A DNA stretch of 14,285 bases, taken from positions 1 through 14,285 of the forward strand of contig JANXVK010000455.1 of assembly GCA_025351675.1 (NCBI GenBank), given 5' to 3'. This document shows positions 1-7,050 of this stretch, one piece after another. Both the position numbers and the translations under genes were made by a program. This stretch comes from Rhizobacter sp. GTDB lineage: Bacteria > Pseudomonadota > Gammaproteobacteria > Burkholderiales > Burkholderiaceae_C. The notes beneath the pieces were generated by a model. The model saw only the letters and a list, made by a program, of their open reading frames with translations, was not told the DNA's origin and made no database searches. Each line of letters opens with the position of its first letter. Positions within the stretch are counted from its first letter, which is position 1.

Positions 1-186
1 CTCGTCTTGGAGCGGGCGGAACTCCTTCCACGGCGCGGTGATGGCCTCGTACCGCTCCCCGCCTCGCGGGGCTACGGCGCCCATGAAGCGCGGCGCGTCG
101 TCGGCGCGCGCGTGGCGCAGCAAGGCGGGCGCGAAGATCAGGGCGACGGCGCCCTGCAGCAGCAGGCGGCGCGGCGCGAGCATCAT
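1..186 (-). CDS. Tat-type exported protein, N-terminal part only (runs off window)
   Basis: The start is the first of two adjacent ATG codons at 186 and 183. A clear GAGGGG ribosome binding site lies 6 bases upstream. The 62 visible residues begin with a twin-arginine-like stretch (PRRLLLQGA, residues 5-13). A hydrophobic segment and an Ala-rich cleavage region (HARA-DDA) follow, so export by Tat, or possibly Sec, is likely. The mature part starts DDAPRFMGAVAPRG and continues beyond the window edge. I do not recognise the family from this fragment. It lies on the same strand as the lipoprotein and ParA-like genes but is separated from them by a 136-base gap with hairpins, so it may be transcribed separately. 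Codon use matches the neighbours. The gene is well supported; its function is unknown. Confidence 0.7.
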   Translation of the reverse strand, partial: MMLAPRRLLLQGAVALIFAPALLRHARADDAPRFMGAVAPRGGERYEAITAPWKEFRPLQDE

Positions 187-271
187 GTGTGCCCCTCGGT
201 CGACGGGTATGTCGCCCGGTTCCCACGGGCCACGCAGGGCTCCCTTCCTGGCCCTTGGACGAGCCTTGCAG

Positions 272-303
272 GGGCCACGACAGTGGGCCTCTTCGTGGCC
301 CAC
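272..303 (-). other. Competing GC-rich hairpins in the 187-322 gap
   Basis: The gap between the lipoprotein stop and the next gene holds two mutually exclusive perfect stems. One pairs 272-280 with 293-301 (9 bp, GGGCCACGA with TCGTGGCCC, 12-base loop). The other pairs 283-289 with 297-303 (7 bp, 7-base loop). A further copy of GGGCCACG lies at 227-234 and could also pair with the same 3' arm. No T-tract follows on either strand, so this is not a classical intrinsic terminator. It could be a weak or Rho-assisted 3' end for the lipoprotein transcript, a leader element of the next gene, or chance in GC-rich DNA. Confidence 0.35.
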
Positions 304-322
304 GGCGGCTTGGCGCGGCGGC

Positions 323-538
323 TCACGGCTCGGGCTTGCCGTCCGGCGTGACCACGTCGATCGTCTTCTCGATCACCTTGCCGGTGACCTTGACGGTGGT
401 GCCGACGACTGCGCCGGTGATCGAGATCGCGGCGCCGGCCGCGGCGCCTGCGACGGTGATCACCGCGCAGCCCGGCAACGCGAGCGTTGCCGCGATCAGC
501 GCGGCCGCGGCGAGTCGGCCTTTACACGCCGACATCAT
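323..538 (-). CDS. Small glycine/alanine-rich lipoprotein
   Basis: A 71-residue protein if it starts at the ATG at 538; the adjacent ATG at 535 is equally possible. A longer reading from 556 would place six extra residues before the signal sequence, so I rejected it. Residues 8-20 are hydrophobic and lead into a lipobox LPGC (21-24), so Cys24 should be lipidated. Ala follows at +2, which is compatible with outer-membrane sorting. The mature part is short, with small-residue repeats (AGAAAGAA, TGAVVGTT) like a glycine zipper, and ends in VVTPDGKPEP. The start lies inside the 3' end of the ParA-like gene (17-base overlap), so the two are probably translationally coupled. It resembles small Gly-zipper lipoproteins of gammaproteobacteria and betaproteobacteria with no assigned role. 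That match is from memory and uncertain. Confidence 0.75.
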   Translation of the reverse strand: MMSACKGRLAAAALIAATLALPGCAVITVAGAAAGAAISITGAVVGTTVKVTGKVIEKTIDVVTPDGKPEP

Positions 539-1217
539 CGATCTCGCGGTACACATCGCGCAGCCACATCTTGACGCGCTGGCGGTCCATCAGCCCGAGG
601 CCGCCGCTGTTCGGCTCCTGCGGGTTCTTGGCCTTCCAGAAGCTGCTGCTGCCGGCGTCGATTTTCTGGATCACGCCCTCGTGCAGTTTCTTGATCGAGA
701 CGATCTTCGCGCCGAGTTCGAGCGCGCGCTGCTGCTGGCCCGATTGCTCGAGCACCGCGAAATCGTTGCCGCGCACCTGATTGCGCACCAGCACGTAATT
801 CAGGCCGGTGCCGAAACGGTCGAGCAGCTTCGTCAGCAGATCGACCGAGTCCTTGCCCGAGTCCATCACATGCCAGTAGTGAATCGACATGCCCATCTCT
901 TCGGCCATGTTGATCACGCCGGCGTCGTCCATCCACCTGACGAGCGGCTCGTGCGTCTGCGCCGCGAGGTCGACCAGGATGCGTCGCTCGGGCTGCTCGG
1001 AGGCGGCCTCGACGATCACGTCGAGCGCTTCGTAGCGGTCCATCACGACCGGCGAGGCGTAGCCGGAATAAAAGCGCATGAGGGCGCCGTGCGAACGATC
1101 GGTGTCGAAACCGAGGAACGGAATGTTCTTGTCGATCATGTACTGCGCCAGCACGCGCGCCGTCAGCGATTTGCCGACGCCGCCTTTTTCGCCGCCGATG
1201 AAGTGGATGTGCGCCAT
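522..1217 (-). CDS. Orphan ParA/MinD-like P-loop ATPase
   Basis: This 231-residue protein belongs to the SIMIBI ParA/MinD class. It has a deviant Walker A, K11-GGVGKS-17, containing the signature lysine K11. The switch region is FDTDR (37-41), and a Walker B-like strand ILVDLAAQ has Asp83. ParA-like ATPases dimerise on ATP and position DNA, proteins or organelles on the nucleoid or membrane. I see no ParB, centromere-like repeat or replication gene nearby, so it is unlikely to be a plasmid partition system. There is no N-terminal DNA-binding extension and no obvious C-terminal MinD-type amphipathic helix. I chose the ATG at 1217 because AAGGA sits 7 bases upstream; a TTG at 1220 would add one residue. 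It overlaps the lipoprotein gene downstream. It may be cytosolic, and its partner is unknown. Some related proteins are labelled mobilisation proteins, which the context does not support. Confidence 0.85.
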   Translation of the reverse strand: MAHIHFIGGEKGGVGKSLTARVLAQYMIDKNIPFLGFDTDRSHGALMRFYSGYASPVVMDRYEALDVIVEAASEQPERRILVDLAAQTHEPLVRWMDDAGVINMAEEMGMSIHYWHVMDSGKDSVDLLTKLLDRFGTGLNYVLVRNQVRGNDFAVLEQSGQQQRALELGAKIVSIKKLHEGVIQKIDAGSSSFWKAKNPQEPNSGGLGLMDRQRVKMWLRDVYREIDDVGV

Positions 1218-1332
1218 CAAGTGATCCTTGGTTTCGTTGCGTGCCGATTGTCCACGCTGGCAGGCGCGCCCGGTGGGCAGGAACGCAACTCGCGTGCCGG
1301 CAGCTCGGACGATTGCGGCGGTTGTTGCTGAA

Positions 1333-1377
1333 CCGTTACCTCCTTGTCACGCGCCATTCACGCGCGCTTTTTATCTT
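1333..1377 (+). promoter_or_regulatory. Candidate Pho box with -10 element for phoX
   Basis: Three 7-base units recur at exact 11-base steps: CCGTTAC (1333-1339), TTGTCAC (1344-1350) and CATTCAC (1355-1361). Each resembles the PhoB half-site CTGTCAT/C, with 4-base spacers as in known Pho boxes. Ten bases after the last unit is TATCTT (1372-1377), a plausible -10, which is the usual spacing where PhoB replaces a -35 contact. The predicted transcript would start near 1384, about 34 bases before the phoX start. Individual half-sites match only partly; the regular spacing and the target gene carry the argument. Confidence 0.5.
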
Positions 1378-1417
1378 CGCGATCAGCCAGCCCACTATCA
1401 CCCAGCGAGGATACATT

Positions 1418-3672
1418 TTGAACAAGGCCGTTGATTTTCCGCTTGACGCGATGCACGCAGACGACGTCGACCACAACACGTCGGGCAACACCGACTTCCA
1501 GGCTGTCCTGGACGCGCGCCTGAGCCGCCGCTCGGTGCTGCGCGGCGGTGTCGGCACCGCCGCCACCGCGGTGCTCGGCGGCTGGTCGCTCGTCGCCTGC
1601 GGCGGTGGTGGCGACGACGCCACCGCGGCGCCCGCGCCGGTCACGGCGCTGAGCTTCGGTGCCGTCGCCAAGAACATCGCCGACAAGGTCACCGTGCCGG
1701 TCGGCTACACCGCCACCGCGATCTATGCGCTCGGCGACCCGCTGACCGCCGCGACCGCGGCCTACAAGAACGACGGCACCGACACCGACTACTCGAACCG
1801 CGCCGGCGACCACCACGACGGCATGGAGTATTTCGGCCTGAGCGCCGACGGCACAGCGCGCGACGCGAGCGGCTCCGAGCGCGGCCTGCTGGCGATGAAC
1901 CACGAAGCCACCAGCAACAGCGACGTGCGCTCCTACTATCTGCACGCGAACGGCGCGCTGAATCCGCGTCCGAAGAGCGAAGCCGACAAGGAAATCGCGG
2001 TGCACGGGTTGTCGGTCGTGGAGGTGCGCAAGACCGCCGGCGCGTGGGCCTACGTGCAGAACTCGGCCTGGAACCGCCGCGTCACGCCGCTGACGCCGGT
2101 GATGCTGTCGAGCCCGGCGGCCGGCAACGCGCTGATGAAGACCAAGTATTCGACCGCCGGTCTGAGCACGCGCGGCACGATCAACAACTGCGGCACCGGC
2201 TACACGCCGTGGGGCACCTTCCTGACCGGCGAAGAGAACTGGGCCGGCTACTTCACTCGCCCGGCGACCGACAACGCGGCCCGCGCCGACAAGAGCGTGG
2301 TGTCGCTGAACCGTTACGGCCGCGCGCAAGGCGCGGCCAGCCGCCACGGCTGGGAGACGGCCGGCACCGAGGACGAGTACAAGCGCTGGAACATCGGCAA
2401 GCTCGGCCTCAGCACCGACGGCAGCGACGACTACCGCAACGAGCTGAACGGCTTCGGCTACATAGTCGAGATGGACGCCTACGACAAGACCGCCGCGGTC
2501 AAGAAGCGCACCGGCCTCGGCCGCTTCGCGCACGAGAGCGCGGCGTTTGGCAAGCGCAGCGCGGGCAAGCCGCTGGCCGTCTACATGGGCGACGACTCGC
2601 GCGGCGAGTACATCTACAAGTTCGTCTCGACCGCGACCTGGCTTGATGCCGACGCGAACCCGGCGAACCGCCTGGCGACCGGCGACAAATACCTCGACAG
2701 CGGCAAGCTGTACGTTGCGAAGTTCGATGCGGCCGGCACCGGCACCTGGATCGAGTTGAGCATCGCGAACCCGCTGATCGCCGGCTACGCGACCTATGCA
2801 TTCGCCGACCAGGCCGACATGCTGGTGAATGCGCGACTTGCCGCTGATGCCGTCGGCGCCACCAAGATGGACCGCCCGGAGTGGTGTGCGGTGCACCCGG
2901 GCACCCGGGCACCGGCGAGATCTACTACACGCTGACCAACAACAGCAGCCGCAAGCTCGAACCCACCGGCACGCAGATGGCGCTCGACGCCGCGAACCCG
3001 CGCACCTACACCGACGTGACCGGCGCCGGCACCACCACCGCGCCGGGCAACATCAACGGCCACATCATCCGCATCAGCGAAGTCGCCGGCGAGTCGGCTG
3101 CGACCACATTCAACTGGGACGTCTACCTGTTCGGCGCGCAGTCGGATGCCGACGCGACCAAGATCAACCTCTCGGCGCTGACCGCCGACCAAGACTTCTC
3201 AAGCCCCGACGGCCTGTGGTTCAGCCAGAACACCGGCCTGTGCTGGATCCAGACCGACGACGGCGCCTACACCGACGTCAGCAACTGCATGATGCTGGTT
3301 GGCGTGCCGGGCAAGGCCGGCGACGGTGTGAAGACGACGCTGAACTACACCAAGGGCGACGGCAGCCCGGTGGTGATCAGCACCTTCGTCGGCAAGAAGC
3401 CGACGGCCGACACGCTGCGCCGCTTCCTGGTCGGGCCGGTGGATTGCGAGCTGACCGGTTGCACCGAGACGCCCGACGGGAAAACGGTGTTTGCGAATGT
3501 CCAGCACCCGGGCGAAACGTTGCGTGCGGTCGCCGACATTGCCGATCCGAGCAAGTACCTCAGCCACTGGCCGGCGAACGCCGGCTACGGCGCAGGCGGC
3601 GCGACCACCGCGCGGCCGCGCTCGGCGACGGTCGCGATCACGAAGAACGATGGTGGCCGCATCGGCACCTGA
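1418..3672 (+). pseudogene. phoX: PhoX-type alkaline phosphatase (DUF839), frameshifted
   Basis: PhoX enzymes are secreted Fe/Ca-dependent phosphomonoesterases that free phosphate from organic esters. I place the start at TTG 1418, which has GAGGA upstream; ATG 1451 is the alternative. A Tat motif SRRSVLRGG (36-44) precedes a hydrophobic stretch and a lipobox-like LVAC with Cys61, so it may be a Tat lipoprotein. Family marks are NNCGTGYTPWGTFLTGEENW (Cys258, Glu272/273), DRPEWCAVHP, SPDGLWF, IQTDDG, FLVGPV and TPDGKTVFANVQHPGE. The reading frame breaks after VHPGT at the 8-bp duplication 2894-2909. The first frame then adds nine aberrant residues and stops at 2935, giving about 505 residues. 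The rest continues in another frame from 2902 to TGA 3672. Removing one repeat copy gives exactly 749 codons. Without that the C-terminal third is lost, so the gene is probably inactive. A sequencing error or a reversible switch are the alternatives. Confidence 0.9.
2894..2909 (+). repeat. 8-bp tandem duplication CACCCGGG x2 that shifts the phoX frame
   Basis: Two head-to-tail copies of CACCCGGG occupy 2894-2901 and 2902-2909, followed by CACCGGCGAG. With one copy the protein reads VHPGTGEIYY, the expected PhoX sequence. With two, it reads VHPGTRAPARS and soon stops. The unit length is not a multiple of three, so each gain or loss changes the frame. Confidence 0.93.
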
Positions 3673-3729
3673 CCCTGAGAACGCAAAACAACGGGTTCCG
3701 TAACGGGCTCGTCTCCTCGAAGAGGAATG

Positions 3730-3760
3730 GCCGCGAGCGAGACGCTCGCGGCTTTTTTTT
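3730..3760 (+). terminator. Rho-independent terminator after phoX
   Basis: A perfect 10-bp stem pairs GCCGCGAGCG (3730-3739) with CGCTCGCGGC (3743-3752). It closes a 3-base AGA loop and is followed at once by eight T (3753-3760). It lies 57 bases after the phoX stop and faces the convergent gene that ends at 3783. On the minus strand the stem is preceded by A8 and followed by only a broken T-rich stretch, so it acts mainly on plus-strand transcripts. Confidence 0.94.
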
Positions 3761-3782
3761 GCTGTGCCTGGCCGGGCGCGGA

Positions 3783-5537
3783 TCAGTGTTGGTGACCCCG
3801 GTCGCGCCGGCCGAGCAGCGAAGCGAGTGCCATCAGCGCGAGCGCCCAGCCGCAGGCCGCCTCGAACCAGATCAGCAGTTGCAGCAGCGGCACACCGACC
3901 CACGGTTCTGCCTCGGGCATGAGCGCGTGGCGGGCCGGCGCCCAGTGGCGCTCCTGGCGCAGGTCGGCGAGCGGCAGCAACGCGTCGAGCGAATAGACGA
4001 CCGGCTGGAACGCCGGCACGCCCGCGGGCAGGCGCGCGCAGTCGGTGCCGCAGGTCGCGAAGCGCGGATCGTTCACGGCCCACGTGGCGGCCGTGAATCC
4101 GCCGCGATCGGCGGCAGCCCAGTACGCGCCACCGCACACCAGCCAGAGCAGCGTGCCGGCCACGAGCAGGCGCCACGGGCGGTGGCCGTAGCCGGCGCAC
4201 AGGCCCCAAAGATCGTGGCTGAGCCGGGTCAACCAGCGCAGCGCCGGCGGTGTCCCCGCGCCGACGCGGCCGATGCGGCGCAGGTGCCGCGCGCGGCCGA
4301 TCGCGAGCGCGCTCGCGCTGACGCTGTGCCCCATGTGGCGCAGCGCACCGATCGCGCGGCGCCACGGGTCGGGTCGGAAATCGGCATCGACGTGCGCCGC
4401 GGCCTGGCGCACCAGCCAGTCGATCCGCGCGGGTGCGTCGCTCGGGGCGCCGGCACCGAAGCGGGTGTAAGCGAAACCGTCAAGCACATGGTCCTGACCC
4501 CAACTGCCGGCGTCGTCGGTCAGCGTGCCGACGCTCGCGTCGGCGAGCGAAGCCCCCTGCAGCGGCTCCTGCAGGCCGCGCAGGATCAGTGCGCCGCCGA
4601 TGCGCGCGCGGTCGAGGCGCAGCGAACTGCCGCATTCGCCCCAGCTGGCGTCGCCGATCGTGTCGAACGCCGCGCCGCTGCAGTCGAGGTCGCCACCGAT
4701 GTTGGCCTGCCGCATCCGCACCGTGCCGGCGGCCGAGAACCCGGCGTCGAGCCGCACGCTGCCGCCGATGCGTACCCGGTCGAGGTTGAGCGCGACGCCG
4801 CGCGTGCCGGCCGCGTCGATGTCGGCCGTCAGGTGCGCAGCGCTGACGCACAGGTCGCCGGCGATCTGCGCGCCGACGAAGCGCAGCTCACCGACCGCCT
4901 CGACGCCGCCGTGCAGGTTCACGTCGCCGCCGATGCGCATGCCGTCGGCTTCGAACATGCGGCGCAGGCTGCGCGCCGGTGGGCTGCCGCCTCCCAGTTG
5001 CAGGCGCTCGCAGTTCAGGTCGCCGGCGACGCTGCTCCGCGCCAGCCGAACCTCGCCGTCGATGCTGCAGCCGGCGCTGAGCGCGAGTTCGCCGTCGACG
5101 CGGCAACCCTCGGCCTGCAGCGCGGGCAGAGCGCTGTCGGCGAAGCTCAGGCTGCCGCGCACGCAGGCGCCGTCGAGCAGCGGCGCGGCGACGAAAGTGC
5201 AGCGGTACAGCCACAGGCTCATCGGCAGCGTCGCGCCGGCCAGATCGAGCCGGCCGGTCACGCAGGCGCCCATGACCTGCAGGTGGCGCCCGGCGACCGG
5301 GGCGGCGGCGCTGCCGCCGCGGGCGAGAAACGCGAGGAACGAGGCGCGCACGCGGGCCTCTGCATCCGGCGCGCGCGGCCGGCGGTAGCCGATCTTGGCG
5401 ATCTCCCCGAGCGCCGCGGCGCGCAGGATCAGCGACTCGGCCGGCAGCAGCGGCTTGAAGTCGTGCAGTGACGAGGCGCCGGGCGGCGGGAGGTTCTGAG
5501 GTCGGGGATCCGTCACGCCGCGATTCTGAGGCCGCAA
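3783..5537 (-). CDS. Beta-helix repeat protein with C-terminal 2-TM domain, function unknown
   Basis: A protein of up to 584 residues. The N-terminal cap (about 26-80) reads FKPLLPAESLILRAAALGE. Residues about 85-345 are short repeats of the type I-x-G-D/S-L-x-L-x-G-A (GRLDLAGA, AGDLNCERL, IGGDVNL, IAGDLCV, IGGSVRL, IGGDLDC, IGGALIL). This predicts a right-handed quadrilateral or pentapeptide-like beta-helix. A linker (about 370-450) leads to TM1 (about 456-476), a 70-residue loop with CGTDC (496-500) and YSLDALLPLADLRQ (515-528), and TM2 (about 547-575). No signal peptide is seen, so the helix should be cytoplasmic and the loop periplasmic. Homologues are, as I recall, sometimes labelled membrane-associated oxidoreductase, but I see no cofactor fold. 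The start is uncertain: TTG 5537 or GTG 5516, neither with a good ribosome binding site. It lies 50 bases after the channel gene. Confidence 0.82.
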   Translation of the reverse strand: MRPQNRGVTDPRPQNLPPPGASSLHDFKPLLPAESLILRAAALGEIAKIGYRRPRAPDAEARVRASFLAFLARGGSAAAPVAGRHLQVMGACVTGRLDLAGATLPMSLWLYRCTFVAAPLLDGACVRGSLSFADSALPALQAEGCRVDGELALSAGCSIDGEVRLARSSVAGDLNCERLQLGGGSPPARSLRRMFEADGMRIGGDVNLHGGVEAVGELRFVGAQIAGDLCVSAAHLTADIDAAGTRGVALNLDRVRIGGSVRLDAGFSAAGTVRMRQANIGGDLDCSGAAFDTIGDASWGECGSSLRLDRARIGGALILRGLQEPLQGASLADASVGTLTDDAGSWGQDHVLDGFAYTRFGAGAPSDAPARIDWLVRQAAAHVDADFRPDPWRRAIGALRHMGHSVSASALAIGRARHLRRIGRVGAGTPPALRWLTRLSHDLWGLCAGYGHRPWRLLVAGTLLWLVCGGAYWAAADRGGFTAATWAVNDPRFATCGTDCARLPAGVPAFQPVVYSLDALLPLADLRQERHWAPARHALMPEAEPWVGVPLLQLLIWFEAACGWALALMALASLLGRRDRGHQH

Positions 5538-5587
5538 CCGGATTCGTTACAACTTGTGTGCGCCCCGCACTTGCGGGGTCGACCGGC

Positions 5588-6250
5588 TCAGCGTTGCTGC
5601 AGGGTCAGGCCGATCAGCCGCGAGACCACCGCGGCGAGGTACATCACGCCGACGAACATCGCGACGCTCGCGATCGCCCGCGCATGCGCGGTGAGCGGGA
5701 TCACATCGCCGATCCCGGTGCTCGAGAGCAGCGCGAAGCTCAGGTACATCAGCTCGGTCCAGGTGCGTGGCTCGCCGGCGTTGACGGCGGCCGCGAAGCA
5801 ACCGGGTTGCAGCGCCTGCAGCAGCAGGAACAGGTAGGTGAAGCCCCAGGCCAGCAAGGTGAACGTCGCGCCGGCGCAGAAGATCTCGTCGCTGCTGGCG
5901 TGGCGGTCGGCCATCATGTAGGCGATCAGGCTGCCGGCGGCGTAGAAGTAAAACACCGCTTCGAGCCCGGCCGACCACGGCAGCAGGTGCGGCATTTCGA
6001 ACAGCGCCTGCAGCGCCAGCAGCACCACCGCCGGCAGCGCGATGCCGACGCTGACCCACGTCAGCCCCGGGGTCTGCCGCACCATGCGCGTCGTGATCAC
6101 GAGCACGACGATGCCGAACGCGCCGAACCCGATGCGCCCGGCGTGGGTGTTCTCGATGAACGGGTAAAGCAGCATGCCTGCCAGCTGCGTCAGCAACAGG
6201 ATCGCCGACGGGTGCCGGCGGGCGCTGGCGAGCAGGCGCAGGCGGTTCAT
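5588..6250 (-). CDS. K+-channel-like pore protein with atypical filter STGIGD
   Basis: A 220-residue inner-membrane protein with about six hydrophobic segments: roughly 16-33, 40-55, 65-84, 97-113, 125-150 and 193-215. A pore helix and filter sit between the last two (WTELMYLSFALLSS, then S177-T-G-I-G-D182). This matches the ion-channel (Ion_trans_2) layout of pore loop plus inner helix. The canonical K+ filter is T-V-G-Y-G-D; here Thr is Ser and Tyr is Ile, while both glycines and the Asp are kept. No arginine-rich S4 and no RCK/TrkA domain are present, so gating is not evident. The ATG at 6250 is 16 bases after the dehydrogenase stop, which suggests co-transcription, though no strong ribosome binding site is visible. 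Potassium selectivity is inferred from the family and is not certain given the filter. Confidence 0.83.
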   Translation of the reverse strand: MNRLRLLASARRHPSAILLLTQLAGMLLYPFIENTHAGRIGFGAFGIVVLVITTRMVRQTPGLTWVSVGIALPAVVLLALQALFEMPHLLPWSAGLEAVFYFYAAGSLIAYMMADRHASSDEIFCAGATFTLLAWGFTYLFLLLQALQPGCFAAAVNAGEPRTWTELMYLSFALLSSTGIGDVIPLTAHARAIASVAMFVGVMYLAAVVSRLIGLTLQQR

Positions 6251-6266
6251 CGGCGCGGTGTCTGAT

Positions 6267-7013
6267 TCATCCGCGGCCCACGAACGGCATCTTCGTCGCC
6301 ATCACCGTCATGAACTGCACGTTGGCCTCGAGCGGCAGGCTCGCCATGTGGACGACCGCGTCGGCGACGTGTTTCACGTCCATGCGCGGCTCGACCATCA
6401 GCATGCCGTTGGCCTGCGGCACGCCGGTCGTCATGCGCTGCGTCATCTCGCTGGCGGCATTGCCGATGTCGATCTGGCCGCAGGCGATGTCGTGGGCGCG
6501 ACCGTCGAGCGAGGTCGCTTTGGTGAGGCCTGTGATGGCGTGCTTGGTCGCGGTATAGGGCGCGCTGAACGGGCGTGGCGCCACCGCCGAGATCGAGCCG
6601 TTGTTGATGATGCGGCCGCCGCGCGGGCTCTGCGTCTTCATCAGCTTGAAGGCTTGCTGCGTGCACAGAAACACCGCGGTCAGGTTGACGTCGACGACCG
6701 CCTTCCATTGCTCGACCGTGAGCTCGTCCATCGGGATCGCCGGCGCGCCGGTGCCGGCATTGTTGAACAGCAGATCGAGGCGACCGAAAGCGCTGCGGGT
6801 CGCCTCGAACAGCGCAACCACGGCGGCCGGATCGGTCGCGTCGGTCGGCACCGGCAGTGCATGCTCGGCGAGCGCGCCGGCCATCGCTTTGGTTTCGTTC
6901 AGCGCATCGGCGCGGCGGCCCGCGAGCACGACCTTGTAGCCGGCGGCGAGCAGGGCGAGCGCGGTGGCCCGGCCGATGCCGCTGCCTGCGCCGGTGACCA
7001 TGGCAATCTTCAT
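6267..7013 (-). CDS. Short-chain dehydrogenase/reductase (classical SDR)
   Basis: A 248-residue cytosolic oxidoreductase of normal classical-SDR length. The NAD(P)-binding glycine motif is TGAGSGIG (7-14) and the NNAG motif is at 84-87. The catalytic tetrad is complete: Asn110, Ser140, Tyr153 and Lys157, with YTATK at 153-157. The basic pair Arg33-Arg34 after the second strand favours NADP(H) over NAD(H), by family rule. The substrate cannot be read from the sequence. I chose the ATG at 7013 because GAGGAG lies 6 bases upstream; the frame stays open upstream to 7085, but those residues precede the Rossmann fold and overlap the previous gene. It starts 37 bases after the BPSS1780-family gene and ends 16 bases before the channel gene, so the three are probably one operon. 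Confidence 0.93.
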   Translation of the reverse strand: MKIAMVTGAGSGIGRATALALLAAGYKVVLAGRRADALNETKAMAGALAEHALPVPTDATDPAAVVALFEATRSAFGRLDLLFNNAGTGAPAIPMDELTVEQWKAVVDVNLTAVFLCTQQAFKLMKTQSPRGGRIINNGSISAVAPRPFSAPYTATKHAITGLTKATSLDGRAHDIACGQIDIGNAASEMTQRMTTGVPQANGMLMVEPRMDVKHVADAVVHMASLPLEANVQFMTVMATKMPFVGRG

Positions 7014-7050
7014 GATGTCTCCTCGGAGGGTGTAATGAATCCGGCGCTTC

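Noticed and set aside
189..1331. 380-residue plus-strand open frame opposite the ParA-like and lipoprotein genes
   Set aside because: The minus strand has a Walker A motif and a lipobox; the plus frame is a His/Ala/Arg-rich mirror.
1358..2896. 512-residue minus-strand open frame opposite phoX
   Set aside because: It is a shadow of phoX with no domain; the plus strand carries clear PhoX motifs.
2829..5471. 880-residue plus-strand open frame opposite the beta-helix gene
   Set aside because: Its composition is low-complexity Arg/Ala/Gln. It runs across the phoX C-terminus and the terminator, and the minus strand gives a coherent protein with repeats and TM helices.
5549..5578. Palindrome ACAACTTGT and a CCCCGC/GCGGGG hairpin between the channel and beta-helix genes, considered as operator or terminator
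   Set aside because: It is short, has no T-tract, and is easily expected by chance at this GC content.
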